A stretch of DNA of 49,890 nt from H111-94 sp034436045 (GTDB taxonomy: Bacteria > Chloroflexota > Ktedonobacteria > Ktedonobacterales > Ktedonobacteraceae), in assembly GCA_034436045.1 (NCBI GenBank), contig DAOTVZ010000071.1:1-49890 (forward strand), read 5' to 3'. Shown piece by piece: positions 9,492 through 17,570 of the stretch (its first letter is position 1; every line of letters begins with the position of its first letter). The notes under the pieces are model-generated. The model was not told the DNA's origin. It did no database searches and worked only from the letters and a program-made list of their open reading frames with translations. A program made the translations under genes and the position numbers.

Positions 9492-11636
9492 CTACGCAGT
9501 GAGCGTCCGGCCAATGGTTATTGCCTCACGCTCCAGGATGGTCCAATATCTGGGATTGAAGGTGGTCAATAAAGGGGATGATGTGTTAGCAGGGACAATG
9601 AAGAGCAACATGTGCATAGCTCGCGTCATGCCCACGAAGAGGATACGCTTGTTACGCCTCAGTGTCTCTTCCTGCTCTTCAGGTTGAACCAGCTCCGATG
9701 GATGGTCAAAGCGGCTTCCTTTGAAGCCTGCCAGCGCGACGAGAGGAAATTCCAGACCTTTTGCGGAATGTAGGGTCAGCACTTTTACTCCACGAAACGT
9801 CAAATCCAGTTGCTCTCTTGCCATAAATTGTGCCTGCACGCCTCGTTGTATCAACTCCTCCGCGAACTCTCTCCCCCGCTCTTTCGTGGGGCAGAGTACA
9901 GCACACGCGCTGAGTGGAAGATGGTTTCCACGCGCCGTCGTGGGCAAAAAGTTGGCGAGAACCTCGAATTCTTCCTGCTGACTCCTGGCTTTGTAGACGA
10001 GCGGCAAGGCCCCCTGATAGATATGCAGGCTCTCAACAGGTTCCGTCTCTAACGCCCCCTCCGCCAGATATGCCTGAGCCGTCATACTAATTTGTTGCGT
10101 TGAACGATAATTCGTGCGTAAATTGGTGGTTCGCCCGCCAGTGAACTTCAGAGCCTCATGGACAGCCGTCCATCTAAAACTGCCTGTATAAATTGATTGA
10201 TTGGCGTCGGCGGTAATAAAAAAGCGGTTGGTGGCTTTACACATGGCAAAGAGCAGTCGTATGACGGCGGGATCAAGGTCTTGCGCCTCATCGACCGCGA
10301 CCGCGTCATACATCTTCCTGCCTTGTAACGGTTGTTCTTGAAAGAGACGTTCCGCTTCGTGTCGTACCTGCTGCCAGCATTGACAGCGTGTGATTGCTAA
10401 TTGTTCCAGAAAATATTCATAAATATACCAGATGGCTCTCCGCTGATCAGCATTTAAGCTACGTTGGCGACCACTACGCTTGGCCTCTGTCGTCATATAT
10501 TCCTGTATGGTTGGAATATCACGCGCAATGATCACCTGGAGCAGTTCTTCCAGCAGATAGCTGTCGCTGATGGCAAGGTTGGCAAATGTATTGACCAGTG
10601 CTGGATCGGCTTTGGCCTGAAAGGCTGCTCTGGCGCGCTTGAGCGCCCCCATCAACGTCGTTTCTTCGGCAATCTTTAAGGAGCGATTGGTGACTTTATA
10701 CGCTTTACCAACGATAGCAACTACTAGTTTATCAGCGGTTGTCACTTCTACGCAGTTGGCATCCTCTCCCAGCAACTGGGTTAACAATTGTCGGGATGAC
10801 TCGACTAAGGCGTTCGTGTAGGTGGTATACAGGATGCGTGGCAGAGGCAGACTCTGCTGGCGCAATTTTTCGATTAGGGAACGAATACGATAGAGTGCCA
10901 CCGTACTTTTTCCTGTCCCAGGTGCTCCCTTGACCTGTGTTGGCCCGTTGATGGTTTCCGACCACAGTGCCGCCTTTTCTTGCTCCGGGGAGAGTTTGAG
11001 CAGAAAAGCCAGCAACTCTCCCTCTTTGAGCCGCATCAGATCCTCCATTTTCGGCAGAATATAATCCGGTTGCTGGATGATTTGCGTGAGTGGACGTTCA
11101 TACATCACTTCGTCTATAGTGAGCAGAACATCATCTGGCACGCCAGGGCAGTCGAGCAGGTCTTCCTCGGTCTGGAGAGGAATCAGTCGGGCATGATACT
11201 GTTCTGGCACATGCAGTAGCGTGAGCAGTTGCACTGTGATTGGTTCTGGCAATGGGCGTTTCTCTGCTGGTCGAGGAGCAAAAAGACGCTCCCAATCGGG
11301 TTGTGCCGCCTTTGGATAACCGGGGACAAACGGGTTCAGGCCACCTAGAAACTCCGCATCTTGCTCTTCATCATAAGTATCTTCACTACGGCGTACCAGC
11401 GCCAGCAGGCTAATATATGGCTTTTGAAAGGTGTAGAAAATGCGATAGTCACCACAACGGAGCCGGTGCAATTTCCCATCCAGGTACTTCAGTTGCTTCT
11501 TGACTTTGCCATCTGGCGACGGGTCCTGGCTCAAGAGTGTGAGCTTTTCCAGTACCTGGTGTGTTTCCTTCGGTGATAGAGCGAGCCATGCCGTCTGGAA
11601 CGACGGTTTCATGGTGGTGAGCCATTGTGTCCCCAT
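9492..11636 (-). CDS. RelE/ParE-like domain fused to UvrD-like superfamily 1 helicase; first gene of operon
   Basis: 714 aa. Residues about 8-90 match a RelE/ParE-type toxin fold: KKQLKYLDGKLHRLRCGDYR followed by IFYTF and LLALVRRSEDTY, the usual strand order of RelE. A linker of about 130 residues follows, then a helicase with Walker A VKGAPGTGKST near residue 237, Walker B VAVDEAQDLDP near 445, HSAKGLEFP near 624 and GMTRAMH near 672. RelE-family toxins cleave ribosome-bound mRNA and ParE relatives poison gyrase; whether the fused copy keeps activity cannot be told. No separate antitoxin gene is visible. It is the first gene behind a clear promoter with an operator-like inverted repeat. It also resembles Ktedonobacter-type UvrD proteins annotated only as 3'-5' exonuclease or ATP-dependent helicase. 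Confidence 0.82.
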   Translation of the reverse strand: MGTQWLTTMKPSFQTAWLALSPKETHQVLEKLTLLSQDPSPDGKVKKQLKYLDGKLHRLRCGDYRIFYTFQKPYISLLALVRRSEDTYDEEQDAEFLGGLNPFVPGYPKAAQPDWERLFAPRPAEKRPLPEPITVQLLTLLHVPEQYHARLIPLQTEEDLLDCPGVPDDVLLTIDEVMYERPLTQIIQQPDYILPKMEDLMRLKEGELLAFLLKLSPEQEKAALWSETINGPTQVKGAPGTGKSTVALYRIRSLIEKLRQQSLPLPRILYTTYTNALVESSRQLLTQLLGEDANCVEVTTADKLVVAIVGKAYKVTNRSLKIAEETTLMGALKRARAAFQAKADPALVNTFANLAISDSYLLEELLQVIIARDIPTIQEYMTTEAKRSGRQRSLNADQRRAIWYIYEYFLEQLAITRCQCWQQVRHEAERLFQEQPLQGRKMYDAVAVDEAQDLDPAVIRLLFAMCKATNRFFITADANQSIYTGSFRWTAVHEALKFTGGRTTNLRTNYRSTQQISMTAQAYLAEGALETEPVESLHIYQGALPLVYKARSQQEEFEVLANFLPTTARGNHLPLSACAVLCPTKERGREFAEELIQRGVQAQFMAREQLDLTFRGVKVLTLHSAKGLEFPLVALAGFKGSRFDHPSELVQPEEQEETLRRNKRILFVGMTRAMHMLLFIVPANTSSPLLTTFNPRYWTILEREAITIGRTLTA

Positions 11637-11715
11637 GTGTTCGTATACCCTTCTTCTTGCATATCTCTATACACTTCTATACACTTCACACGCACCGCTC
11701 ATTCCTCGTCTACCC

Positions 11716-11744
11716 ATCTTACCAGAATGGTTGTGGTAAGTCAA
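11716..11744 (-). promoter_or_regulatory. Promoter with overlapping inverted-repeat operator for the helicase operon
   Basis: On the minus strand TTGACT (11739-11744), a 17-bp spacer and TAAGAT (11716-11721) form a near-consensus sigma70-type promoter. A perfect 7-bp inverted repeat, CTTACCA (11718-11724) and TGGTAAG (11734-11740), spans the spacer and touches both hexamers, the classic place for a repressor operator. Just downstream, two copies of CTATACACTT (plus-strand reading, about 11667-11688) form a direct repeat in the leader. The rest of 11637-11926 is AT-rich with no gene seen. Confidence 0.7.
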
Positions 11745-11926
11745 TCAGGTATGTTATCTTACCCACTTTTATGAAAGAATTTTCATCCACGTTTTAGCAA
11801 TATCTTATGTGGTATAAATATGATACTAAATGCTAACTTCCCTTCTCTGGTTACCCATCTTTATCAAGGGCTATTCGATCACTAGTGGGATTCTTTTCTA
11901 AAGATGGGACATGAAATTGTTCAGAC

Positions 11927-12538
11927 TTGACGTTTCTGATAGACTCAAAGCATGACATCAAACGAACCAGCTTAGAAGAACAACTGAGAGATGCCCTGGA
12001 GCGAATATGCCTGCTCGAAGAGCAGTTGGCGACGGCTCAGCGACACATTGAGGAACGGGAACAGCAGAAGATGCCCTCGCCAGCTTTCGTGAAAGCGAAT
12101 GTGAAGTGGCAAGTTTCCAGGGGAACGTGGTCCCGAAAGAGAAGGGTGGCTCAGCACAATCATGGGCGACGATGGGAACCGCCCACCCGCTTTGTCGAGC
12201 ACCAGATCACAGCTTGCCTGGTGTGCGCGGTCGGCTTGGCAGAGTCAGTGTGACTCGATAGCGATAGGCGATCGAGATTGTCCCCCCCACCTGTAGAGGT
12301 GACAGGGCATGTGGTCTATCATGACTGGTGTACTCATTGTCAGCAGTGGCGCGAGGCCACTCTTGATGTCAGTGCAGAGGTGGTAGGGCAAGGACGCATA
12401 GGGGTGAAAGTGGCGACTTTGATCGCCTATCTACGAACCGTGATGCGTTTGCCCCTCCGGGCAAAAGACATTAAACTGAACTTGAAGAAGAAAATCGCCG
12501 CCCAAACGCGAACGGGAAAGAGTACAGCAGGAGCGTGA
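11927..12538 (+). pseudogene. Decayed IS66-family transposase remnant
   Basis: Two frames together read like the N-terminal half of an IS66 TnpC transposase: a leucine-zipper-like segment (LEEQLRDALERICLLEEQLA), a basic region with HNHGRRWEPP, and after a frameshift near 12250 the zinc-finger region PPPVEVTGHVVYHDW, CTHCQQW and VGVKV-like GRIGVKVATLIAYLRTVMR. No proper ATG starts the first frame. The catalytic DDE part is missing and sequence after about 12470 no longer fits the family. It marks past transposition between the helicase operon and the MutS genes. Confidence 0.75.
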
Positions 12539-12605
12539 TATCCTACGTGCGCAATGCCTCAATCATCGAAAGCTCGAACAAACCGGACGGGTTATCCATC
12601 ATTTG

Positions 12606-14105
12606 TCACGTTCGGAAAATCTTCTCGTACACATCCTCCCCATAGCTGGTTTGCAGCGGCTCACCTTCTATCAGCTTAAACGTTCGTCTGCCGTCGCTTT
12701 GTCTCTCAGCGCGCAGGAACAGGGTGTTTTTCATCTGTTTCGTGTAGAAGTCATGGGCAAATTCGTACAGATGGGTGACAAAGAATACCTTGACACGCTT
12801 TTCCACAAGTGCACTGATGATCTGTCTGGCGATCTCCGAGCCTTCCCTTTCGTTGGTTGCGGCAAAAGATTCATTCAGTAGAAGCATGGAATCCGGCTTG
12901 ATGTGATCGACAATCTCGCTCATTCTGCTCAGCTCCTCGTCTAATTTGCCGCTTTTCATGGTCATGTCCTCTTTCCGCTTGTAGTGAGTGAAGAGGCCCT
13001 TGCAGACGTTGGCACAGAAAGAGGTAGCCGGTACAAACATGCCAGCCTGCATCATCAGTTGAGCCTGACCGATGCTGCGCAGAAACGTCGATTTACCGCC
13101 CTGATTCGCCCCGGTGATAATCATGAGGTCTTTGTTCTCAGCATGAAGCTCGTTGCCCACCACACTCCGCTTCATCGTCAAAGCCAGACAGATATCGTAT
13201 AAGCCGCTCGCGGTGTGGTTGCGCTCACCAGCCTCCAGGGGCGAAGGCAAAGACAGGGATTCTCCCCACTGAACAAGCTGCTCATGCAAATTCAGGCAGC
13301 CAATGTAAAAAGCCAGTTCGAGCCGTAGCATGGAAAAGAAGTTGAGGATATGATCGGCGGACTGGGCCAATGCGTTTGCTACCAGATTAATGCCCCTGTC
13401 TTGCAGTTCTGACAAAGCCCTGGCTCCGCTTTCATCGCGCTCGCTGATAAAAAAGGTATACGAGGGTGGCTTCTCGGCAAAAATGCGCTCGATCCAGCTC
13501 TGTTGATTATCTTGTGGCTTCCTTAGCACATAATTGATGCCTTTATTGCCTACCCCCAATTCTGCGCTCATCAAAACCCCGTTGCGAAATTTCAACTCCT
13601 TGAGATGAGATTGGATGATGGCAAAATACTCATCATCGAGTTCTTTACGCAGCATGGCAAAAAGTGTTGTAAAGCCTTCTGACGTGAAGGTTGCGGCCCG
13701 CTCCTGCTCATCGGCGATACTTCTGAGCCTTTTCAGCACACCTACAAACATTTGTAACACTTCTACCGAACGGTGCAGAATGGCATCGGGATAATCTCTG
13801 AAAAAGCCCCAGTAATGATGCTTCTCACTTTCAATCGCTTCGATGGCCAGCGCGTAGATGCTTCTGACCACTGGAGCATTGTTCAGGCAATCCTGTAACA
13901 CATGCTGGCGATAGTGAATGGTCGCCAGGTCATCTACACTGGCTAAAACAGCCCTCTGGGCAACCGCCAGTAAAAACTTGTCGCCGAGCGCCATGGCGTT
14001 GAAAAGCGTATTCAGGTCCAAATCCTGGATCAGTGCCTGCGCGTTTGAAGGTAGCGGCTGTTGTGGATCAAAATTACGATCTCGATACATCAGAAAAGCT
14101 TTCAT
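12606..14105 (-). CDS. MutS-like ATPase, second of a tandem pair
   Basis: 499 aa. The C-terminal MutS domain V is clear: Walker A ITGANQGGKST near residue 330, with the following LRSIGQ helix, and a Walker B-like MLLLNESFAATN near 405 in which the usual Asp-Glu is Asn-Glu. The N-terminal part corresponds to a helical lever/core region. The mismatch-binding domain I with its F-x-E motif is absent, so a canonical mismatch-repair role is unlikely. The start ATG overlaps the upstream stop by 4 nt (ATGA), so the two MutS-like proteins are probably made together and may form a heterodimer. The operon is preceded by a fluoride riboswitch. Confidence 0.85.
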   Translation of the reverse strand: MKAFLMYRDRNFDPQQPLPSNAQALIQDLDLNTLFNAMALGDKFLLAVAQRAVLASVDDLATIHYRQHVLQDCLNNAPVVRSIYALAIEAIESEKHHYWGFFRDYPDAILHRSVEVLQMFVGVLKRLRSIADEQERAATFTSEGFTTLFAMLRKELDDEYFAIIQSHLKELKFRNGVLMSAELGVGNKGINYVLRKPQDNQQSWIERIFAEKPPSYTFFISERDESGARALSELQDRGINLVANALAQSADHILNFFSMLRLELAFYIGCLNLHEQLVQWGESLSLPSPLEAGERNHTASGLYDICLALTMKRSVVGNELHAENKDLMIITGANQGGKSTFLRSIGQAQLMMQAGMFVPATSFCANVCKGLFTHYKRKEDMTMKSGKLDEELSRMSEIVDHIKPDSMLLLNESFAATNEREGSEIARQIISALVEKRVKVFFVTHLYEFAHDFYTKQMKNTLFLRAERQSDGRRTFKLIEGEPLQTSYGEDVYEKIFRT

Positions 14106-15643
14106 GACGATATGCGCTCCTTTACAGCGTGGTACGTCAGCCGATATTTTTCAGCAATGGCTATCGCATACGCCAGCCCATCAGCAGGTTTTCTGATCAC
14201 TTTGAAGGTTCGTTGGGCCGGATTTTCGGGCACGATGGTGCTGGCCATACTGACGGTTTGCTCACCCAGCGATGCCAGTTCATCAATGAATGTTACCCAC
14301 ACGGAGAGGGCATCTAATGCGAGGACGTGTTCCATGATCTTTTTGCTCAGGAATAAAGCATCACTCACCGTCGTCGAGGTTAAAATCTCGTTCATGATGA
14401 TGATACTGGCGGGTGTAGCTTGCCGAAGAATATCGTATATTCTCACCAGATCATCCTCCAGTTTGCTCCGACGATCTTTAATATTCTCTTCCTGCTCAAA
14501 ATGAGTAAAGATGCTGTCGAACAAAAAGAGCCGCGCTTCTTTGCCCGGCACGGGACACCCGATACTTGCCAGATAATGCACCTGCCCGAACATGCGCGCG
14601 AAGGTCGTTTTCCCTCCCTGGTTCGGGCCGGTGACAACAATGACGCGCTCTTTCCCTTTGAGATAAAAATCGTTACAGACAAGAGGAGATTGCTCATGTG
14701 TAAGCTTGTGAGCCAGCGCCAGGTCAAAGCTGGCATAAGCATACACTTCCTTCGATGGGTTGGAGAAGGTTGGATAGCAAAACGGTAAACCTTGTTTTTT
14801 GAAACGTGCCATATGCTCCAGGTAGGCGACATAAAATTGGATTTCCCGGTCAAATCTGGCTATCGTTTCATCCAGGTAAGCGCTGTTTTTTGCGCAATAG
14901 TCGTCAAGATGGAGAAATATTTCAGGGTATAGCTTAGCGACCATGTCCAGAATCTGCGCCTCAACATGGTTCATATCCGGCCAATCGTGAAACTTGACGC
15001 GGTAATCTTTAACGGCCCCCTGCTTAAATTTCTCAAAAGTTGCCGCAATCTCCGCACTGTAATCGATCTCCCCATCATACTTGCTGACTCTGACACTGTT
15101 TCCTTTGATGCGCAGGCAGTATTTGACGGTCGATAAATCGGCCTTCAACCCGCTCGTTTCTGCGAGCAACGCGCTAAAACGCTCTGAATGGAGATAGTCT
15201 GTCACGTAGGTGCGGAATGCCAGCAAGCCGCGTGATTGCAGCGCCACGCCGCTGATATCGTGGACAAGCCCTTTAACTGCGTGGCAGTAGATATCTACCG
15301 CGTCCAAAAACCAGCGTTCCTTCTGATATCTGTAATGAAGTTTCTCAACATGCCCAAGCGATTCACGCATTGCACGCATTGCCTGGGCAAATGATTGGAT
15401 ATGAGCAAACAGCGTGGGATTTTCCAGGTCGCGCATGATCTCCTGGCGATACATGACTTCATCAACAGTCTTCAATGGAGTATAGAAAAACGGCTTTAAG
15501 CGATACTCTTGCTTATCTGCTGTGATGGTATCGACGATCTGATCAAGGTTTAAGTCAACGAAACACGCGGGTGTTTCCAGCTCGTCTGATTGGATGCTGT
15601 TGTCCATATTGGCAAAAAGGATGCTCTGGAACACCATAGCCAT
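14102..15643 (-). CDS. MutS-like ATPase, first of a tandem pair, under fluoride riboswitch
   Basis: 513 aa from the ATG at 15643, chosen because GAGGTG lies 9 nt upstream and because the longer frame (ATG at 15778) starts inside the riboswitch terminator. An alternative ATG lies two codons downstream. Walker A VVTGPNQGGKTT falls near residue 334; the Walker B region IIIMNEILTSTT near 414 has Asn instead of Asp, as in its partner. No mismatch-recognition domain I is present. MutS-type ATPases close as dimeric clamps on DNA; here the substrate is unknown. DNA-repair mutS-like genes are among the documented fluoride-riboswitch regulons, which fits the leader seen here. Confidence 0.85.
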   Translation of the reverse strand: MAMVFQSILFANMDNSIQSDELETPACFVDLNLDQIVDTITADKQEYRLKPFFYTPLKTVDEVMYRQEIMRDLENPTLFAHIQSFAQAMRAMRESLGHVEKLHYRYQKERWFLDAVDIYCHAVKGLVHDISGVALQSRGLLAFRTYVTDYLHSERFSALLAETSGLKADLSTVKYCLRIKGNSVRVSKYDGEIDYSAEIAATFEKFKQGAVKDYRVKFHDWPDMNHVEAQILDMVAKLYPEIFLHLDDYCAKNSAYLDETIARFDREIQFYVAYLEHMARFKKQGLPFCYPTFSNPSKEVYAYASFDLALAHKLTHEQSPLVCNDFYLKGKERVIVVTGPNQGGKTTFARMFGQVHYLASIGCPVPGKEARLFLFDSIFTHFEQEENIKDRRSKLEDDLVRIYDILRQATPASIIIMNEILTSTTVSDALFLSKKIMEHVLALDALSVWVTFIDELASLGEQTVSMASTIVPENPAQRTFKVIRKPADGLAYAIAIAEKYRLTYHAVKERISS

Positions 15644-15747
15644 GCCCCTTCCCACCTCATAGAGTTTCATATGAAAAGACGGAACCGTTCTTCTACAAGG
15701 TGGGGAATAGAAGACGGCTCCAGAAAGCGATCTACGTTTCAGCGCAC

Positions 15748-15806
15748 AAAAAAAGACCTCTACCACCTGGCTGAGCAACCATGCTGCTCATCACAGGGTA
15801 GAAGCC
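15748..15806 (-). terminator. Intrinsic terminator of the MutS-operon fluoride riboswitch
   Basis: Minus-strand RNA: CUUCUACC in the aptamer 3' end can pair with GGUAGAGG (8 bp, one G-U), enclosing a GAGCA/UGCUC hairpin. Seven U residues follow (15748-15754). The 5' arm is shared with the riboswitch pseudoknot strand, so fluoride binding should prevent termination. Confidence 0.82.
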
Positions 15807-15841
15807 ATTAGCCTTACAGCGTTATGCGAGCCTCATCGCGT
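15796..15841 (-). promoter_or_regulatory. Fluoride riboswitch (crcB RNA) aptamer upstream of the MutS-like operon
   Basis: The minus-strand sequence contains GCGATGAGGCTCGC, then AACGCT ... GGCTAATGGCTTCTACC. This matches the fluoride aptamer consensus: a P1 hairpin with a GAUG loop start, a loop strand (GAGGC) that can pair with GCUUC to form the pseudoknot, a short second stem (GCU/GGC), and the conserved AAUGgCUUCUAC 3' end. It begins about 16 nt after the predicted transcription start and overlaps the terminator 5' arm. Fluoride with Mg2+ is the known ligand of this class and acts as an ON switch. Confidence 0.85.
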
Positions 15842-15863
15842 GATCGTTTCTTCTGTCATAGAT

Positions 15864-15892
15864 AGTATAAATTGCAGAGCGTCTGTCGTCAA
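15864..15892 (-). promoter_or_regulatory. Promoter of the MutS-like operon
   Basis: Minus strand TTGACG (15887-15892), 17-bp spacer, TATACT (15864-15869). Transcription would start near 15857, just ahead of the riboswitch aptamer, which supports both calls. Confidence 0.72.
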
Positions 15893-16041
15893 GGGCAACA
15901 CAGAAAGCCAGAAAGTGAGGAGAACGCCTGGGGTAGGTTCCTGCTATAATAAAGTGCCTGTTTTACCTGTTTCTATTGGAGAGAGGTATATCCTCTGTGG
16001 TCGCCCTGCTCTCCTTGCCCTCGCCCTACGCGCATACTTTG

Positions 16042-16050
16042 TGGTATATT
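16042..16050 (+). promoter_or_regulatory. Probable extended -10 promoter of the MFS gene
   Basis: TGGTATATT is an extended -10 element (TG-n-TATATT). No good -35 is seen. Initiation near 16057 would put the fluoride aptamer at the 5' end of the transcript, mirroring the MutS side. Another TATAAT at 15945-15950 also lacks a -35. Confidence 0.4.
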
Positions 16051-16073
16051 TTCTAGTGAACAGACTATCTTTC

Positions 16074-16124
16074 CGGCGATGAAGCTCGCCGAAAAAATCC
16101 CATCCTGGGTGATGGCTTCTACAA
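16074..16124 (+). promoter_or_regulatory. Fluoride riboswitch (crcB RNA) aptamer upstream of the MFS transporter
   Basis: The aptamer reads CGGCGATGAAGCTCGCCG, an A-rich linker, a second stem TCCCA-TCC-TGGG, then TGATGGCTTCTAC. It can be laid almost position for position on the well-known Thermotoga petrophila fluoride aptamer. P1 is CGGCG/CGCCG; the loop strand GAAGC pairs with GCUUC to form the pseudoknot. The pseudoknot strand is also the 5' arm of the following terminator, giving a clear ON switch. It lies 79 nt before the start codon of the transporter gene. Confidence 0.92.
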
Positions 16125-16156
16125 CATGCACCAGTCGTGTTGTAGAAGCTTTTTTT
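16115..16156 (+). terminator. Intrinsic terminator of the MFS fluoride riboswitch
   Basis: A perfect 12-bp stem, GCTTCTACAACA (16115-16126) with TGTTGTAGAAGC (16138-16149), loop of 11 nt, then seven T. The 5' arm overlaps the aptamer 3' end, and the hairpin lies before the MFS start codon, as expected of a transcription attenuator. Confidence 0.92.
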
Positions 16157-16202
16157 CTGCATATTTGCCCGAAGGATGATTTGAAAGGAAAAAGTAATTG
16201 TT

Positions 16203-17384
16203 ATGAGCAGAAGCACAAGAAGGGCATACAGTATCGCTCTACGTTTCGTACTCCTCATAGGCGTGATGAGTTTTTTTGCTGACTTCACGTATGAGGGGGC
16301 GCGTAGCATTATTGGTCCCTATCTGGGGGTGTTAGGTGCCGGGGCATTGATTATCAGTGCCGTCACTGGCTTTGGTGAGCTGCTAGGCTATGGCTTACGG
16401 CTGGTGTCGGGGAGACTGAGTGACCGGTTTCAACGCTTCTGGCCGGTAGCGATCTTCGGCTATATCGTCCAGATGGCCTCTGTCCCGCTGCTCGCCCTGG
16501 CTGGAAGTTGGCAAGTCGCGGCGGTGCTGATCTTGCTGGAACGGATTGGCAAAGCGACGCGCAACCCACCGCGCGATGTAATGCTTTCTCATGCAGCAAA
16601 GGAGATGGGCTACGGATGGGGGTTTGGGATTCACGAAGCATTAGATCAGTTCGGCGCACTCTTCGGACCGCTTATTGTGGCGGTGGTGCTGGCCTGGCAT
16701 GGTCAGTACCAATTCGCCTTTGCTGTGCTGTTGATTCCTGCGCTCATCACACTCAGCATTCTGGCCGCCGCCCGCTTGATCTATCCACAACCAGAAAAAT
16801 TGGAGAGCAATCCACCTGCGATTCACACCAAAGCACTGCCACGTGTCTTCTGGATTTATCTGGTCGGAACTGCCCTGGTGGGAGCTGGTTTTGCCGACTT
16901 TCCGCTCATCGCGTATCACTTTGCACGTCTCTCGCTTGTCCCTGCAAGCCTTGTACCGGTTTTTTACGCCATCGCCATGGGGATCAGCGGCTCCGGCTCT
17001 TTGCTCTTCGGACGCCTCTTTGACCGTGCGGGACTCGTTGTTTTGATTCCCCTGACCCTTCTCTCAGCGCTCTTCGCCCCGCTCGTCTTCCTGGGCAACT
17101 TCTGGGTGGCGTTGATCGGCGTTGCGCTCTGGGGATTGGGTATAGGGGTTCACGAGTCCATTGTGCCAGCAGCGGTCGCGCCAATGATTGCACCTCAGCA
17201 CCGTGCCTCGGCCTATGGCCTGTTCACCGCCGTATACGGCATCTTCTGGTTCCTGGGTAGCGTTCTCATCGGCGCTCTCTACAATATCTCCCTGCCTGCT
17301 CTCGTCGCGTTCTCGCTCATCGCCGAATTGCTGGCGTTGCCATTCTTCTTTCTTGCTTGGCGAGGATCACGAACATTGTTATAG
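16203..17384 (+). CDS. Major facilitator superfamily transporter, fluoride-riboswitch controlled
   Basis: 393 aa, about 12 hydrophobic segments, typical MFS length. Motif A-like sequences are seen after TM2 (LVSGRLSDRFQRFWP) and in the second half (LLFGRLFDRAG). RNPPRDVMLSHA follows TM4 and GVHESIVPAAVAP lies in the second half, a pattern of MFS efflux-type proteins of unknown substrate. The start has AAAGGAA about 10 nt upstream. The gene is the only one downstream of the fluoride riboswitch, so export of fluoride, or of a metabolite affected by it, is the obvious inference. Known fluoride exporters are Fluc/CrcB and CLC-F, neither of which this protein resembles. Confidence 0.88.
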   Translation: MSRSTRRAYSIALRFVLLIGVMSFFADFTYEGARSIIGPYLGVLGAGALIISAVTGFGELLGYGLRLVSGRLSDRFQRFWPVAIFGYIVQMASVPLLALAGSWQVAAVLILLERIGKATRNPPRDVMLSHAAKEMGYGWGFGIHEALDQFGALFGPLIVAVVLAWHGQYQFAFAVLLIPALITLSILAAARLIYPQPEKLESNPPAIHTKALPRVFWIYLVGTALVGAGFADFPLIAYHFARLSLVPASLVPVFYAIAMGISGSGSLLFGRLFDRAGLVVLIPLTLLSALFAPLVFLGNFWVALIGVALWGLGIGVHESIVPAAVAPMIAPQHRASAYGLFTAVYGIFWFLGSVLIGALYNISLPALVAFSLIAELLALPFFFLAWRGSRTLL

Positions 17385-17393
17385 GGAGCATGA

Positions 17394-17561
17394 AGATATG
17401 GACTGTTGCAAAACTTGGATGATTTTTTAATTCTTGATACCAGAAAAGTATATTTAGTGCCTGTAGAGAATGTCCTCGAATACTCAATGAAGCTGTGCCA
17501 GCAGCCGACCAAAAATGATCAGGAGAAAGGCGTAAAACAGACAAAAGATTATGAAGTGTAA
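17394..17561 (+). pseudogene. C-terminal remnant of a PD-(D/E)XK homing endonuclease-like protein
   Basis: An open frame of 55 codons without a usable start begins right after the MFS stop. It contains LDTRKVYLVPVENV and PTKNDQEKGVKQTKDYEV, which resembles the C-terminus of group I intron-associated PD-(D/E)XK endonucleases (usual ending P-KNNQKKGIRWAKDYE-). The catalytic N-terminal part is missing. It lies directly beside a tRNA gene. Confidence 0.55.
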
Positions 17562-17570
17562 CACCAAAAG

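Noticed and set aside
12539..12605. Continuation of a transposase or a second insertion-sequence gene
   Set aside because: A short coiled-coil-like frame exists but has no start and cannot be matched to a family.
15644..15778. N-terminal extension of the first MutS-like protein (ATG at 15778)
   Set aside because: It begins within the riboswitch terminator; the ATG at 15643 has a ribosome site and fits the family.
15944..16309. Minus-strand frame of 121 codons across the MFS leader
   Set aside because: It covers the fluoride riboswitch and the start of the MFS gene on the opposite strand and has no family resemblance.
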